The position numbers and the translations under genes were made by a program. DNA of 64,000 nucleotides, from the NCBI RefSeq assembly GCF_004353905.1, contig NZ_SMOD01000013.1, forward strand, positions 175,238 to 239,237, read 5' to 3'. Positions 8,866 through 17,721 of the stretch are shown here, one piece after another; positions within the stretch are counted from its first letter, which is position 1; every line of letters begins with the position of its first letter. Under the pieces are notes generated by a model. The model was given only the letters and a program-made list of their open reading frames with translations. It was not told the DNA's origin and ran no database searches. The stretch is from Paraburkholderia guartelaensis. Lineage in GTDB: Bacteria > Pseudomonadota > Gammaproteobacteria > Burkholderiales > Burkholderiaceae.

Positions 8866-8926
8866 CCCATGCCCGTCAGGGCGGCTTTAGCCAGGCCCCG
8901 ACTTCCGTTACCGCCAGTTCTGCAAA

Positions 8927-10090
8927 CTACTTCGCAAACTTCGCGCAAATCTCGTTCACCGCGCTGCACACGCGCGCCACGTCGGCTTCGGTCATCTGCG
9001 TGAAGAGCGGCAGCGTGACCGTGCTTGCGCCGAAGCGCTCCGCGTGCGGGAACATGCCCGCCTTGAAACCACGCTCGCGGTAGAGCGTGAAGAGGTGGAT
9101 GGCCGGGTAATGCACGCCCGAGCCGATGCCGCGCTCCTTGAGTTCGCCCATGAAACCGGCGCGGTCGATGGCGAGCTTGTCGAGCGGCAGCGTGATCTGG
9201 AACATGTGCCAGTTGCTGTTGGCGAAATCGGCGAGCGGCAGGCCGACGCCGAGCTTAACCGCCGCGCCGCCTTCGAAGCCCGCGAAGTAAGCCCGCGCAA
9301 GCTCGCGGCGCTGCCGGATGAAGCGCTCGATGTGCTTGAGCTGGCCGAGCCCGACGCGCGCCGCCACATCCGTGAGATTGTACTTGCCGCCGAGCACGTC
9401 GCAGTCCATACCGTCGAAGCCCGTGCGCGTAATGCCCTGGAGGCGGTACTTCTGCGCGAGCACGGCTTCGGCTTCGTCGTTGAGGACGAGCGCGCCGCCT
9501 TCGATCGACGTGAGGTTCTTGTTGGCGTGGAAGCTGAACGAGACGATATCGCCGATCGCGCCGATGCGCTTGCCGTTCCAGGTCGAGCCGAACGCCTGTG
9601 CGGCGTCCTCGATTACGCGCAACTTGTGCTGGCGGGCGATCGCGTAGAGCCGGTCCATGTCGACGGGCAGGCCCGAGAGAAAGACCGGGATGATGGCTTT
9701 GGTCTTCGGCGTGATGGCGGCTTCGAGCTTGTCGAGGTCGATGTTGCGCGTCACAGGGTCGATGTCGGCGAACACCGGGGTCGCACCGACTTCGTAGACC
9801 ACATTGCTGGTCGCGACCCACGAGGCGGGTGTGGTGATGACTTCGTCGCCGGGACCCACGCCGGCAAGGCGCAAACCGATTTCGAGTGTCGCCGTGCCCG
9901 AGTTGAAGGTGCGCACGGGACGGCCGCCGCAGTATTCGGAGAGCGCCGCTTCGAACGCCTGGTTCTGCGGGCCGGTCGTGATCCAGCCCGAGCGCAGCAC
10001 GTCGACGACGCCCTGGATGGTTTCCTCGTCGATTTCGGGGCGCACGAACGGCAGGAACGGAAGGGTCGACTGCGGGGATGACTGGGTCAT
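8927..10090 (-). CDS. arnB: ArnB: UDP-L-Ara4O C-4'' aminotransferase
   Basis: A 387-residue PLP-dependent aminotransferase of the DegT/DnrJ/EryC1 family. It transfers an amino group to UDP-4-keto-arabinose to give UDP-L-Ara4N. The PLP lysine lies in SFHANKNLTS, and the motifs VIEDAAQAFG and TPASWVATSNV are typical of the family. The ATG at 10090 opens the frame. A candidate sigma-70 promoter lies just upstream (10163-10192), so arnB to arnD may form their own transcription unit. Sequence and context agree. Confidence 0.94.
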   Translation of the reverse strand: MTQSSPQSTLPFLPFVRPEIDEETIQGVVDVLRSGWITTGPQNQAFEAALSEYCGGRPVRTFNSGTATLEIGLRLAGVGPGDEVITTPASWVATSNVVYEVGATPVFADIDPVTRNIDLDKLEAAITPKTKAIIPVFLSGLPVDMDRLYAIARQHKLRVIEDAAQAFGSTWNGKRIGAIGDIVSFSFHANKNLTSIEGGALVLNDEAEAVLAQKYRLQGITRTGFDGMDCDVLGGKYNLTDVAARVGLGQLKHIERFIRQRRELARAYFAGFEGGAAVKLGVGLPLADFANSNWHMFQITLPLDKLAIDRAGFMGELKERGIGSGVHYPAIHLFTLYRERGFKAGMFPHAERFGASTVTLPLFTQMTEADVARVCSAVNEICAKFAK

Positions 10091-10162
10091 GAGTGCCTTG
10101 CTCTTTGCTCGTCAGAAAGTGGGGCCGGGCAGCAAGTCTGCCGCGGCGCATCTTACGAAATG

Positions 10163-10192
10163 CTTATATGGGCGCAATATGCTGCGCTGCAA
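10163..10192 (-). promoter_or_regulatory. Candidate sigma-70 promoter ahead of arnB
   Basis: Reading the minus strand: TTGCAG (-35), an 18-bp spacer, TATAAG (-10). The predicted start is about 65 nt before the arnB ATG, in the 144-bp gap after the SMR gene. It is a sequence match only. Confidence 0.45.
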
Positions 10193-10234
10193 GCGGTCCC
10201 GCCATGCGCGCCAGGAGCGCGCGCCGCGGCAGCG

Positions 10235-10606
10235 TTAGCTGCGCGCCAGCACGAACACGCCGATCAGGATGATGCCGATACCCACGAGCCGCTGCACGCT
10301 CAGCACTTCGCCGAACAAATACCACGCCGCGAACGCATTGACCACGTAGCCGAGCGAGAGCATCGGGTAGGCGATCGAGACGTCCACGCGCGAGAGCCCG
10401 ACGATCCACACGACCACGCTGAACACGTAGCAGGTGAGCCCGCCGAGAATCGGCACTTGCGTCGCGAGCTTCAGGCCAATGGGCAAGATGTTCGCACGGC
10501 TGAATTCGAAGTGTCCAACGGCATTGACACCCGCTTTCAGCAACAGTTGCGCACAGGCGTTGAGGCCGACGCCGGCGAGGATGCAGATCAGGGAAATCGG
10601 ATTCAT
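10235..10606 (-). CDS. SMR/EamA-type small membrane protein, probable L-Ara4N-undecaprenyl-phosphate flippase subunit
   Basis: A 123-residue protein with four predicted membrane helices in the small multidrug resistance fold. It resembles ArnE/ArnF, which flip undecaprenyl-phosphate-L-Ara4N to the periplasmic face. In E. coli ArnE and ArnF are two proteins acting together; only one such gene lies in this cluster. The protein may form a homodimer or have a partner elsewhere. It lies between arnT and arnB, same strand, with gaps of 136 and 144 bp. Flippase function is inferred from context, since this fold also includes drug exporters. Confidence 0.8.
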   Translation of the reverse strand: MNPISLICILAGVGLNACAQLLLKAGVNAVGHFEFSRANILPIGLKLATQVPILGGLTCYVFSVVVWIVGLSRVDVSIAYPMLSLGYVVNAFAAWYLFGEVLSVQRLVGIGIILIGVFVLARS

Positions 10607-10742
10607 CGGAAAGGGTGGTTCAACGGGTTATCGGATTGTGGCGGGGGCTGGGCCGGCGCCGCCGCGCGGGCCGGGCCACGCAGGCCGCGTCTGCGCGGCC
10701 CGCCCAATTATCGCCCATGCGTCAATCGGGGCCAGGAAGCGT

Positions 10743-12434
10743 TCAGGATTGCGGCTTTTCGACGATCACGCGCCGCGCGTCGCGGGCGATCACCTGCATC
10801 GGCAGGCCCTGTGCGGCCAGTTCTTCGTAGCGCTGCGCCGGAATCAGCGCGAGCGCGTAGCGGTCGGACTTCCAGCGCGCCTCCCAGTCGGCAATGGTCG
10901 GCACCCATTTTTGCGGCTCCTCGGAGATGCCGAAGGCAAGCTCGTCGGTGACCTCGACCATGGTCATCGTATGGCGCACGTAGAAGGGCATGGTGTGGTC
11001 GAGTACGCCCACCGAGTAGAACGGCGTGTCGGGCGGCAGCTTCGCAATGGCGGCGCGCACCGCGGGCGCGAGCGGCGCGCCGGAACTCAGGGTGCCGAAC
11101 ACATCGTGGCCCGTGCCCGCAATGGTCGCGAGCAGCAGCCACGCTGTGCCGAGCGCAACCGCTGGCGCGCGCGCGCCGGTTTCGGGCGTGCGTTTCGCGC
11201 GGTTCAGGCGCAGGCCGACCATGGTGACGACGAAGGCCACCGCGGCTGCGGCGAACACCCAGACCTGGAACTCCCGGTAGAGCGCGTTCGGATTGCGCGC
11301 GTCGCCAAGCCGCGTGAGCACGAACGAGCCCGCCATCAGCACGACGGCCAACAGTGCGTAGCCCGCGAGGTGCTTCTTCCACTGGGCGCGCGTCATGACC
11401 GGCAGATACATGCCGATGATGAGCGCAACGGGCGGCGCGATCGGCAGGACGTAGGAGACGAGCTTCGAGTGCGAGGCGCTGAAGAACAGGAAGATGAACA
11501 CCGTCCACACGAGCATCAGCATGACGGGCGAGAAACCGTTGGGCTGGCGCGGCGCGCGCAGCGCATGGCGCACGCTCTGCACGCTCACCGAAAGCCACGG
11601 CAGGAAGCCCACCAGCATGACCGGCACGAAGTAGTAGAACGGGCCGGGGCGGTTCTGCGCGGGCGTCAGGTAGCGCTGGAACTGCTGGACGATGAAGAAG
11701 AAGTTGAAGAACTCGGGATTGCGCTGCTGCACGAGGATGAACCACGGCGAAACGATCGCGAAGAACACGATCAGGCCGCTCACGAGATAGAGGCGCTTCC
11801 AGAGCGCCCAATCGCGCGAAACCGCCGTATAGAGCACGAGCACGGCGCCTGGCAGGATCAGGCCGACGAGGCCCTTGGAGAGCACCGCCATCGCCATGGC
11901 GGCCCAGCACACCCACATCCACAGGCGCGCGTTCGCCTTGGGCAGGTTCGGGCGCTGCGCGAGCAGCAGCGCGCACAGCGTGAGCTGCATCCAGAACGAC
12001 AGGCCCATGTCGAGCGTGTTGAAGTGGCCCATCAGGTTCCAGTACGGCGCGCAGGCGAGCACGACCGCGGCGAAGAAGCCCGTGGCGGCGTTGAACACAC
12101 GCGCGCCGGTGAAGCCGATCAGCAGTACGCCCGCGAAGCCGGTGAGCGCCGTGTAGAGGCGCGCCTGCCACTCGCCGATGCCGAACCACGCGAACGTGAG
12201 CGCGTTCATCCAGGTTTGCAGCGGCGGCTTTTCGAAGTACTTGTAGTCGTTGTAGCGCGGCGTGATCCAGTCGCCGCTCGCGAACATTTCCCGCGCCATT
12301 TCGGCGTAGCGGCCTTCGTCGCTCGGCAGCAGGTGGCGCCAGCCGAGCGGCAGGAACCAGATCACGGCGAGGGCGAGGATCAGGAGCAGGATCGTGCTGC
12401 GGTTGAGCGGTAGCCTCGATGGCGTATCGTTCAT
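10743..12434 (-). CDS. arnT: ArnT: lipid A L-Ara4N transferase (GT83)
   Basis: A 563-residue integral inner-membrane glycosyltransferase that moves L-Ara4N from undecaprenyl phosphate to lipid A, lowering its negative charge and causing polymyxin resistance. The first periplasmic loop carries the family signature LPSDEGRYAEMAREM, followed by FEKPPLQTWMNA. About a dozen hydrophobic segments precede a soluble C-terminal domain. The frame continues upstream to 12965, but the ATG at 12434 is chosen because the first membrane helix begins shortly after it. A perfect 22-bp palindrome lies 40 nt upstream in the leader. A second ArnT-like protein occurs at 35515-37269. Confidence 0.93.
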   Translation of the reverse strand: MNDTPSRLPLNRSTILLLILALAVIWFLPLGWRHLLPSDEGRYAEMAREMFASGDWITPRYNDYKYFEKPPLQTWMNALTFAWFGIGEWQARLYTALTGFAGVLLIGFTGARVFNAATGFFAAVVLACAPYWNLMGHFNTLDMGLSFWMQLTLCALLLAQRPNLPKANARLWMWVCWAAMAMAVLSKGLVGLILPGAVLVLYTAVSRDWALWKRLYLVSGLIVFFAIVSPWFILVQQRNPEFFNFFFIVQQFQRYLTPAQNRPGPFYYFVPVMLVGFLPWLSVSVQSVRHALRAPRQPNGFSPVMLMLVWTVFIFLFFSASHSKLVSYVLPIAPPVALIIGMYLPVMTRAQWKKHLAGYALLAVVLMAGSFVLTRLGDARNPNALYREFQVWVFAAAAVAFVVTMVGLRLNRAKRTPETGARAPAVALGTAWLLLATIAGTGHDVFGTLSSGAPLAPAVRAAIAKLPPDTPFYSVGVLDHTMPFYVRHTMTMVEVTDELAFGISEEPQKWVPTIADWEARWKSDRYALALIPAQRYEELAAQGLPMQVIARDARRVIVEKPQS

Positions 12435-12473
12435 GGGTTTCAGCCTGTTCTTGTTGCAGTCGTTGCGGTCGAG

Positions 12474-12495
12474 GTGCGAAGCGCGCGCTTCGCAC
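12474..12495. repeat. Perfect 22-bp palindrome in the arnT leader
   Basis: Half-site GTGCGAAGCGC followed at once by its exact complement GCGCTTCGCAC. It lies 40-61 nt upstream of the arnT ATG, within the 119-bp gap after the Mth938-fold gene. It could be an operator or an mRNA hairpin. There is no T-run, so termination is unlikely. Confidence 0.6.
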
Positions 12496-12553
12496 GCGGC
12501 GCGCAAGTGTACTACGCCGCTGCGCAGCGACCTGATGGCAAGCTTAAGGCGCC

Positions 12554-12928
12554 TCAGCTTTCGATCAGAAGCGCGGCTGCCACGCGGCGGCCTTCGGCCA
12601 TGAGGATGTTGTAGGTGCGGCAGGCGGCCTTGAAGTCCATCGCCTCGACGCCGATGCGTTTGGCGGCCAGCGCCGCGGTCAGGCGCGGATGCGGAAAGCG
12701 CAGCCGCTCGCCGCTGCCGAACACCACCACTTCGGGATTCAGCGGCAGAAGCAATTCGAAGAGTTCGGGCGTGAGGGCGTCGAACGACTGCACCGGCCAG
12801 GCGGTGACCGGAGATTCGGGCATCACGATGATGCTGCCCGTATGGCGTTCGAGGTTCACTTCGACGTAGTCGGCGCCGTAACCGGTCACGGTGTTCAGTG
12901 CGGCGCTGGAGTCCTGGTGTAGTTTCAA
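12554..12928 (-). CDS. Mth938-like domain protein (DUF498)
   Basis: A 124-residue protein of the Mth938/DUF498 fold, whose biochemical role is not established in bacteria. The stretch ELLLPLNPEVVVFGSGERLRF and the closing MDFKAACRTYNILMAEGRRV fit the family. The frame opens with TTG at 12928 (GGAA about 8 nt upstream); no ATG or GTG sits in a suitable place, and the N-terminal MKLHQD reads naturally from it. It is the first gene of the minus-strand run leading into arnT, so it may share a transcript with the arn genes. No functional link to lipid A is known. Confidence 0.85.
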   Translation of the reverse strand: MKLHQDSSAALNTVTGYGADYVEVNLERHTGSIIVMPESPVTAWPVQSFDALTPELFELLLPLNPEVVVFGSGERLRFPHPRLTAALAAKRIGVEAMDFKAACRTYNILMAEGRRVAAALLIES

Positions 12929-13399
12929 AACGGGGTTCCGGGGTAGGGGCAGGTCGGGTGCGCAAGCGAGGGGCGCATATCCTGTGCCGACGCCGGCCCC
13001 GGAGCGAACCGCCTTGCAGCCCGCCGTGTCACCCGCTTCGCGACCCGCCTTCTGGCCGATTGCGCATTGCGGAAGTTGGTCAAAATCCGCTAAATTATAG
13101 CTTTTTAGCCGCCGCAGCGGCGGCGCCCGCGGGTAGAGCGCGCCGGCAAGCCGCTACGCGCGCCAACCGCGCATCGGGCGAGGGCAGCCACAAGCTGCCG
13201 GGGTGGTTCGCGCTCCCCCCGAATCGTGCACGGCATTTGTCCCGCCGGGGGCGCCCCTCCGGCTCCCTTGCATGTCCTGTCCGCCAAGGCGCCATCCGCC
13301 GGCCGGTCGACGGCATTTCAGCCTGTTCCAGCCCTTTTACCGCGTCTTACTCGCTTCTGACGCTCTGACCGCTTCTCTGACCGATACCGATAGCCCGCC
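12929..13399. other. 470-bp divergent intergenic region with candidate promoters
   Basis: No convincing gene is seen. An AT-rich spot at 13091-13100 carries a perfect TATAAT on the minus strand (13094-13099), facing the Mth938 gene but without a clear -35. On the plus strand TTGCGG (13067-13072) and TAAATT (13091-13096) are 18 bp apart, facing the aminotransferase gene. A GC hairpin (GCCGCCGC/GCGGCGGC, 13108-13124) follows. The last 60 bases before the aminotransferase GTG are pyrimidine-rich, with three CTGAC-type repeats and no SD. Confidence 0.4.
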
Positions 13400-14638
13400 G
13401 TGAAACCGATTCTCAAATCCAACAAGCTGCAGAACGTTTGCTACGACATCCGCGGGCCGGTGCTCGAGCACGCGAAGCGCCTCGAAGAAGAAGGCCATCG
13501 CATCATCAAGCTGAACATCGGCAATCTCGCGCCGTTCGGTTTCGACGCGCCCGACGAGGTCATTCAGGACATGATCCTGAACCTGCCGGGCTCCTCGGGG
13601 TATTCGGATTCGAAGGGCGTGTTCGCCGCGCGCAAGGCGATCATGCATTACGCGCAGCAAAAGGGCATCAAGGGCGTCGAGCTCGACGACATCTACATCG
13701 GCAACGGCGCGTCCGAGCTGATCGTCATGGCCATGCAGGCGCTTCTGAACGACGGCGACGAAGTGCTGCTGCCCGCGCCCGACTATCCGCTGTGGACGGC
13801 GGCGGTGAGCCTCTCGGGCGGCACGCCCGTGCACTACATCTGCGACGAGTCGAACGCGTGGATGCCCGACCTCGACGACATCCGCTCGAAGATCACGCCG
13901 AACACGCGCGCGATCGTCGTCATCAACCCGAACAACCCGACTGGCGCGCTCTATTCGGACGACCTGCTGCGCGGCCTCGTGGCGATCGCGCGCGAGCACG
14001 GCCTGATCCTGTTCGCCGACGAGGTCTACGACAAGATCATCTACGACGGCAAGACGCACACGGCGCTCGGCTCGCTCTCGGAAGACGTGATCACCGTCAC
14101 GCTCAACAGCCTGTCGAAGAGTTATCGCGCGTGCGGCTATCGCGCGGGCTGGATGTTCCTCTCGGGCATGACGGGGGAAAACCGCCGCCGCTCGAAGGAC
14201 TACACGGAAGGTCTCGGTATTCTCGCCTCGATGCGCCTGTGCGCGAACGTGCCGGGCCAGTACGCGATCCAGACGGCGCTGGGCGGCTACCAGAGCATCA
14301 ACGAGCTGATCCAGCCGGGCGGGCGCCTCTATCGCCAGCGCGAACTGGCGTACAACATGCTGACGGCCATTCCGGGCGTGACCTGCGTGAAGCCGGAGGC
14401 GGCGCTCTACATGTTCCCGCGCCTCGACCCGAAGCTCTATCCGATCGAGAACGACCAGCAGTTCATCCTCGATCTGCTCTTGCAGGAGCGCGTGCTGCTC
14501 GTGCAGGGCACGGGCTTCAACTGGAAGCAGCCGGACCACTTCCGCGTGGTGTTCCTGCCGAACGTCGACGACCTGACCGATTCGATCAACCGCATCGCGC
14601 GCTTCCTCGACGGTTATCGTCAGCGGCACGGTACCTGA
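13400..14638 (+). CDS. alaA: Alanine-type PLP aminotransferase (AlaA family)
   Basis: A 412-residue class I/II aminotransferase closely resembling AlaA (glutamate-pyruvate aminotransferase), which makes alanine from pyruvate and glutamate. The PLP lysine is K240 in SLSKSYRACGYRAGW, and NPNNPTGALYS and FADEVYDKIIYDG are typical active-site segments. The frame starts with GTG at 13400, and no SD precedes it. It precedes hom and thrC with a 49-bp gap to hom, a conserved arrangement in Burkholderia. The substrate assignment comes from family similarity. A broader amino-acid specificity is possible. Confidence 0.88.
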   Translation: MKPILKSNKLQNVCYDIRGPVLEHAKRLEEEGHRIIKLNIGNLAPFGFDAPDEVIQDMILNLPGSSGYSDSKGVFAARKAIMHYAQQKGIKGVELDDIYIGNGASELIVMAMQALLNDGDEVLLPAPDYPLWTAAVSLSGGTPVHYICDESNAWMPDLDDIRSKITPNTRAIVVINPNNPTGALYSDDLLRGLVAIAREHGLILFADEVYDKIIYDGKTHTALGSLSEDVITVTLNSLSKSYRACGYRAGWMFLSGMTGENRRRSKDYTEGLGILASMRLCANVPGQYAIQTALGGYQSINELIQPGGRLYRQRELAYNMLTAIPGVTCVKPEAALYMFPRLDPKLYPIENDQQFILDLLLQERVLLVQGTGFNWKQPDHFRVVFLPNVDDLTDSINRIARFLDGYRQRHGT

Positions 14639-14687
14639 GCCAGTCACACGCATCCCCTTTTCAAACACTTAGACGAACACACGCTGC

Positions 14688-16019
14688 ATGGATCCGATCA
14701 AAGTAGGTCTCTTGGGCTTCGGCACGGTGGGCAGCGGCACCTTCACGGTACTGCGCCGCAACCAGGAAGAAATCAAACGCCGCGCGGGCCGCGGCATCGA
14801 GGTGGCGCGCATTGCCGTGCGCAACCCGGCCAAGGCCACGACGGCGCTCGGCACCGAAGCCGGCAGCGTCGACCTGACGACCGACTTCAACGCCGTGGTC
14901 GACGATCCCTCGATTTCGATCGTCGCCGAAATGATTGGCGGCACGACGCTCGCCAAGGATCTCGTGCTGCGCGCCATTGCCAACGGCAAGCATGTCGTTA
15001 CGGCGAACAAGGCGCTGCTGGCAGTACACGGCACGGAGATCTTCGAAGCGGCGCGCGCCAAGGGCGTGATGGTCGCGTTCGAGGCGGCGGTGGCGGGCGG
15101 CATCCCCATCATCAAGGCGCTGCGCGAAGGTCTCACGGCCAACCGCATCCAGTACATCGCCGGCATCATCAACGGCACGACGAACTACATCCTCTCGGAA
15201 ATGCGTGAGCGCGGGCTCGACTTCGCGACCGCATTGAAGGCCGCGCAGGAACTGGGCTACGCGGAAGCCGATCCGACCTTCGACATCGAAGGCGTGGACG
15301 CCGCGCACAAGGCGACGATCATGAGCGCGATCGCGTTCGGTGTGCCCGTGCAGTTCGACAAAGCCTACGTGGAAGGGATCAGCAAGCTCGACGCCATCGA
15401 CATCAAGTACGCGGAAGAACTGGGCTATCGCATCAAGCTGCTCGGCATCGCGCGCCGCACCGATCGCGGCATCGAACTGCGCACGCATCCCACGCTGATT
15501 CCGGCCAAGCGCCTGCTCGCGAACGTGGAAGGCGCGATGAACGCTGTGGTCGTGCATGGCGACGCCGTGGGCACGACGCTGTACTACGGCAAGGGCGCGG
15601 GCGCGGAGCCGACGGCATCCGCCGTGGTGGCCGATCTCGTGGATGTGACGCGCCTGCATACGGCCGACCCCGAGCACCGCGTGCCGCATCTGGCGTTCCA
15701 GCCGGACAGCCTCTCGAACACGCCGATCCTGCCGATCGACGAAGTCACGAGCGGCTATTACCTGCGCCTGCGCGTGGCGGACCAGACCGGCGTGATGGCG
15801 GCCATCACGCGCATCCTGGCGGACAGCGGCATCTCGATCGACGCGCTGCTGCAAAAGGAAGCGGAGCAGGTCGACGCGCAGGGCAAGGCGGAAACCGACA
15901 TCATCCTGATCACGCACGAGACGATCGAGAAGAACGTCAACGCGGCGATCGCGCAGATCGAAAAGCTCGCGACGGTGAAGTCGCAGGTCACGAAGCTGCG
16001 TATGGAAGGACTGAACTAA
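14688..16019 (+). CDS. hom: Homoserine dehydrogenase
   Basis: A 443-residue cytosolic enzyme that reduces aspartate semialdehyde to homoserine, the branch point to threonine and methionine. An N-terminal NAD(P)-binding domain (LGFGTVGSGT) and the catalytic region with GIINGTTNYILSEM and EADPTFDIEGVDAAHK are followed by an ACT domain (about 350-425), the usual site of threonine feedback inhibition. It is monofunctional, with no fused aspartate kinase. The stop is 10 bp from the thrC start, so the two are almost certainly co-transcribed. Confidence 0.97.
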   Translation: MDPIKVGLLGFGTVGSGTFTVLRRNQEEIKRRAGRGIEVARIAVRNPAKATTALGTEAGSVDLTTDFNAVVDDPSISIVAEMIGGTTLAKDLVLRAIANGKHVVTANKALLAVHGTEIFEAARAKGVMVAFEAAVAGGIPIIKALREGLTANRIQYIAGIINGTTNYILSEMRERGLDFATALKAAQELGYAEADPTFDIEGVDAAHKATIMSAIAFGVPVQFDKAYVEGISKLDAIDIKYAEELGYRIKLLGIARRTDRGIELRTHPTLIPAKRLLANVEGAMNAVVVHGDAVGTTLYYGKGAGAEPTASAVVADLVDVTRLHTADPEHRVPHLAFQPDSLSNTPILPIDEVTSGYYLRLRVADQTGVMAAITRILADSGISIDALLQKEAEQVDAQGKAETDIILITHETIEKNVNAAIAQIEKLATVKSQVTKLRMEGLN

Positions 16020-16029
16020 GGCAAGGGCT

Positions 16030-17481
16030 ATGAATTACGTATCTACGCGCGGCGCGGGCGCCGACGAGCATCATTCGTTTTCCGACATCCTGCTGGGCGG
16101 CCTCGCGCGCGACGGCGGCCTGTATCTGCCGGCCGAGTATCCGCAGATCAGCACGGAAGAACTGGCGCGCTGGCGCGGCCTTTCGTATGCGGATCTCGCG
16201 TTCGAGATCCTCTCGAAATTCGCCGGCGACATTCCGGCCGAGGACCTGCGCGACATCACGCGTCGCACCTACACGGGCGAGACGTACCGCAACGTGCGCC
16301 ACGGCGAAGACGCAAGCAAGATCACGCCGCTCACCACGCTCGGCGTGGAAAACGGCACCACGCTCTCGCTGCTCGAGCTCTCGAACGGTCCGACGCTCGC
16401 GTTCAAGGACATGGCGATGCAGCTGCTTGGCAACCTGTTCGAGTACGCGCTCGCGAAGGCCGGCCAGGAGCTGAACATTCTCGGCGCGACCTCGGGCGAC
16501 ACCGGCAGCGCGGCTGAATACGCCATGCGCGGCAAGAAGGGCGTGCGCGTGTTCATGCTTTCGCCGCACAAGAAGATGAGCGCGTTCCAGACGGCGCAGA
16601 TGTTCAGCCTGCAGGACCCGAACATCTTCAATCTGGCCGTGGAAGGCGTATTCGACGACTGCCAGGACATCGTCAAGGCCGTTTCGAACGACCACGCATT
16701 CAAGGCGCAGCAGAAGATCGGCACGGTCAACTCGATCAACTGGGCGCGCGTCGTGGCCCAGGTCGTGTACTACTTCGCCGGCTACTTCGCGGCGACGAAG
16801 TCGAACGACGAGCGCGTCTCGTTCACGGTGCCCTCGGGCAACTTCGGCAACGTGTGCGCGGGCCATATCGCGCGCATGATGGGTCTGCCGATCGAAAAGC
16901 TCGTGGTCGCGACCAACGAGAACGACGTGCTCGACGAGTTCTTCCGCACCGGCATTTACCGCGTGCGCGGCTCGGCCGAGACGTATCACACGACGAGCCC
17001 GAGCATGGACATCTCGAAGGCATCGAACTTCGAGCGCTTCGTCTACGACTTGCTGGGCCGCGATCCGGCGCGCGTGACGCAGTTGTTCCGCGACGTCGAG
17101 GAGAAGGGCGGCTTCGATCTCGTGGCGAGCGGCGACTTCGTGCGCGTCAAGCAGTTCGGCTTCGTTTCGGGCCGCAGCAGCCACGACGACCGCATCGCCA
17201 CGATTCGCGACATCTACTCGCGCTACAAGACGATGATCGACACTCATACGGCCGACGGCGTGAAGGTCGCCCGCGAACACCTGCAGCCGGGTGTGCCGAT
17301 GATCGTGCTCGAAACCGCGCAGCCGGTGAAGTTCGGCGAGACGATCCGCGAAGCGCTGGACCGTGAGCCGGAGCGTCCGGCGGCGTTCGAAGGCCTCGAG
17401 GCGCTGCCGCAGCGCTTCGAAGTCGTGCCTGCCGACGCCCAGCGCGTGAAGGACTATATCGCCGCTCACACGGCGCACTGA
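16030..17481 (+). CDS. thrC: Threonine synthase
   Basis: A 483-residue PLP enzyme that converts O-phosphohomoserine to threonine. The N-terminal domain precedes the PLP site GPTLAFKDMAMQ (lysine in FKD). The phosphate-binding SGDTGSAAEYA and the core SFTVPSGNFGNV fit the longer class of threonine synthases. It directly follows hom. No homoserine kinase gene (thrB) lies in the window, so the intermediate step must be encoded elsewhere. Confidence 0.97.
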   Translation: MNYVSTRGAGADEHHSFSDILLGGLARDGGLYLPAEYPQISTEELARWRGLSYADLAFEILSKFAGDIPAEDLRDITRRTYTGETYRNVRHGEDASKITPLTTLGVENGTTLSLLELSNGPTLAFKDMAMQLLGNLFEYALAKAGQELNILGATSGDTGSAAEYAMRGKKGVRVFMLSPHKKMSAFQTAQMFSLQDPNIFNLAVEGVFDDCQDIVKAVSNDHAFKAQQKIGTVNSINWARVVAQVVYYFAGYFAATKSNDERVSFTVPSGNFGNVCAGHIARMMGLPIEKLVVATNENDVLDEFFRTGIYRVRGSAETYHTTSPSMDISKASNFERFVYDLLGRDPARVTQLFRDVEEKGGFDLVASGDFVRVKQFGFVSGRSSHDDRIATIRDIYSRYKTMIDTHTADGVKVAREHLQPGVPMIVLETAQPVKFGETIREALDREPERPAAFEGLEALPQRFEVVPADAQRVKDYIAAHTAH

Positions 17482-17661
17482 TCTGCGCAGCCGGGGCCGG
17501 ATCTGTTTGCGGCCCTGGCGCGTCGATATCGCATCAGGTTTCACGAGACGGCGGGTTGCCCGAACCCGCCCGCTGCGACACTCCAGCCGATCCTGCTCAC
17601 CCGCACGCATGGCGTGCCAGGGATATCCACGGCATAAGGCACAGCGCGCCGGTCGCGCCGC

Positions 17662-17667
17662 TACAAT
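17662..17667 (+). promoter_or_regulatory. Candidate -10 box for moeA
   Basis: TACAAT about 54 nt upstream of the moeA ATG, in the 240-bp gap after thrC, without a clear -35. The same hexamer is placed upstream of dnaX, surE and rlmD in this window. Confidence 0.3.
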
Positions 17668-17721
17668 AACGGCAGACCAACCGCTGCTGGCGGCCCCACC
17701 GCCAAGTCCGAGACGACCTCG

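Noticed and set aside
10708..12495. 595-codon frame overlapping arnT on the same strand
   Set aside because: It is out of frame with arnT; the arnT frame carries the DEGRYAE signature and membrane helices, while this one is arginine-rich.
13108..13124. GC-rich hairpin GCCGCCGC/GCGGCGGC
   Set aside because: Simple trinucleotide-like repeat with a one-base loop and no T-run after it on either strand; not called a terminator.
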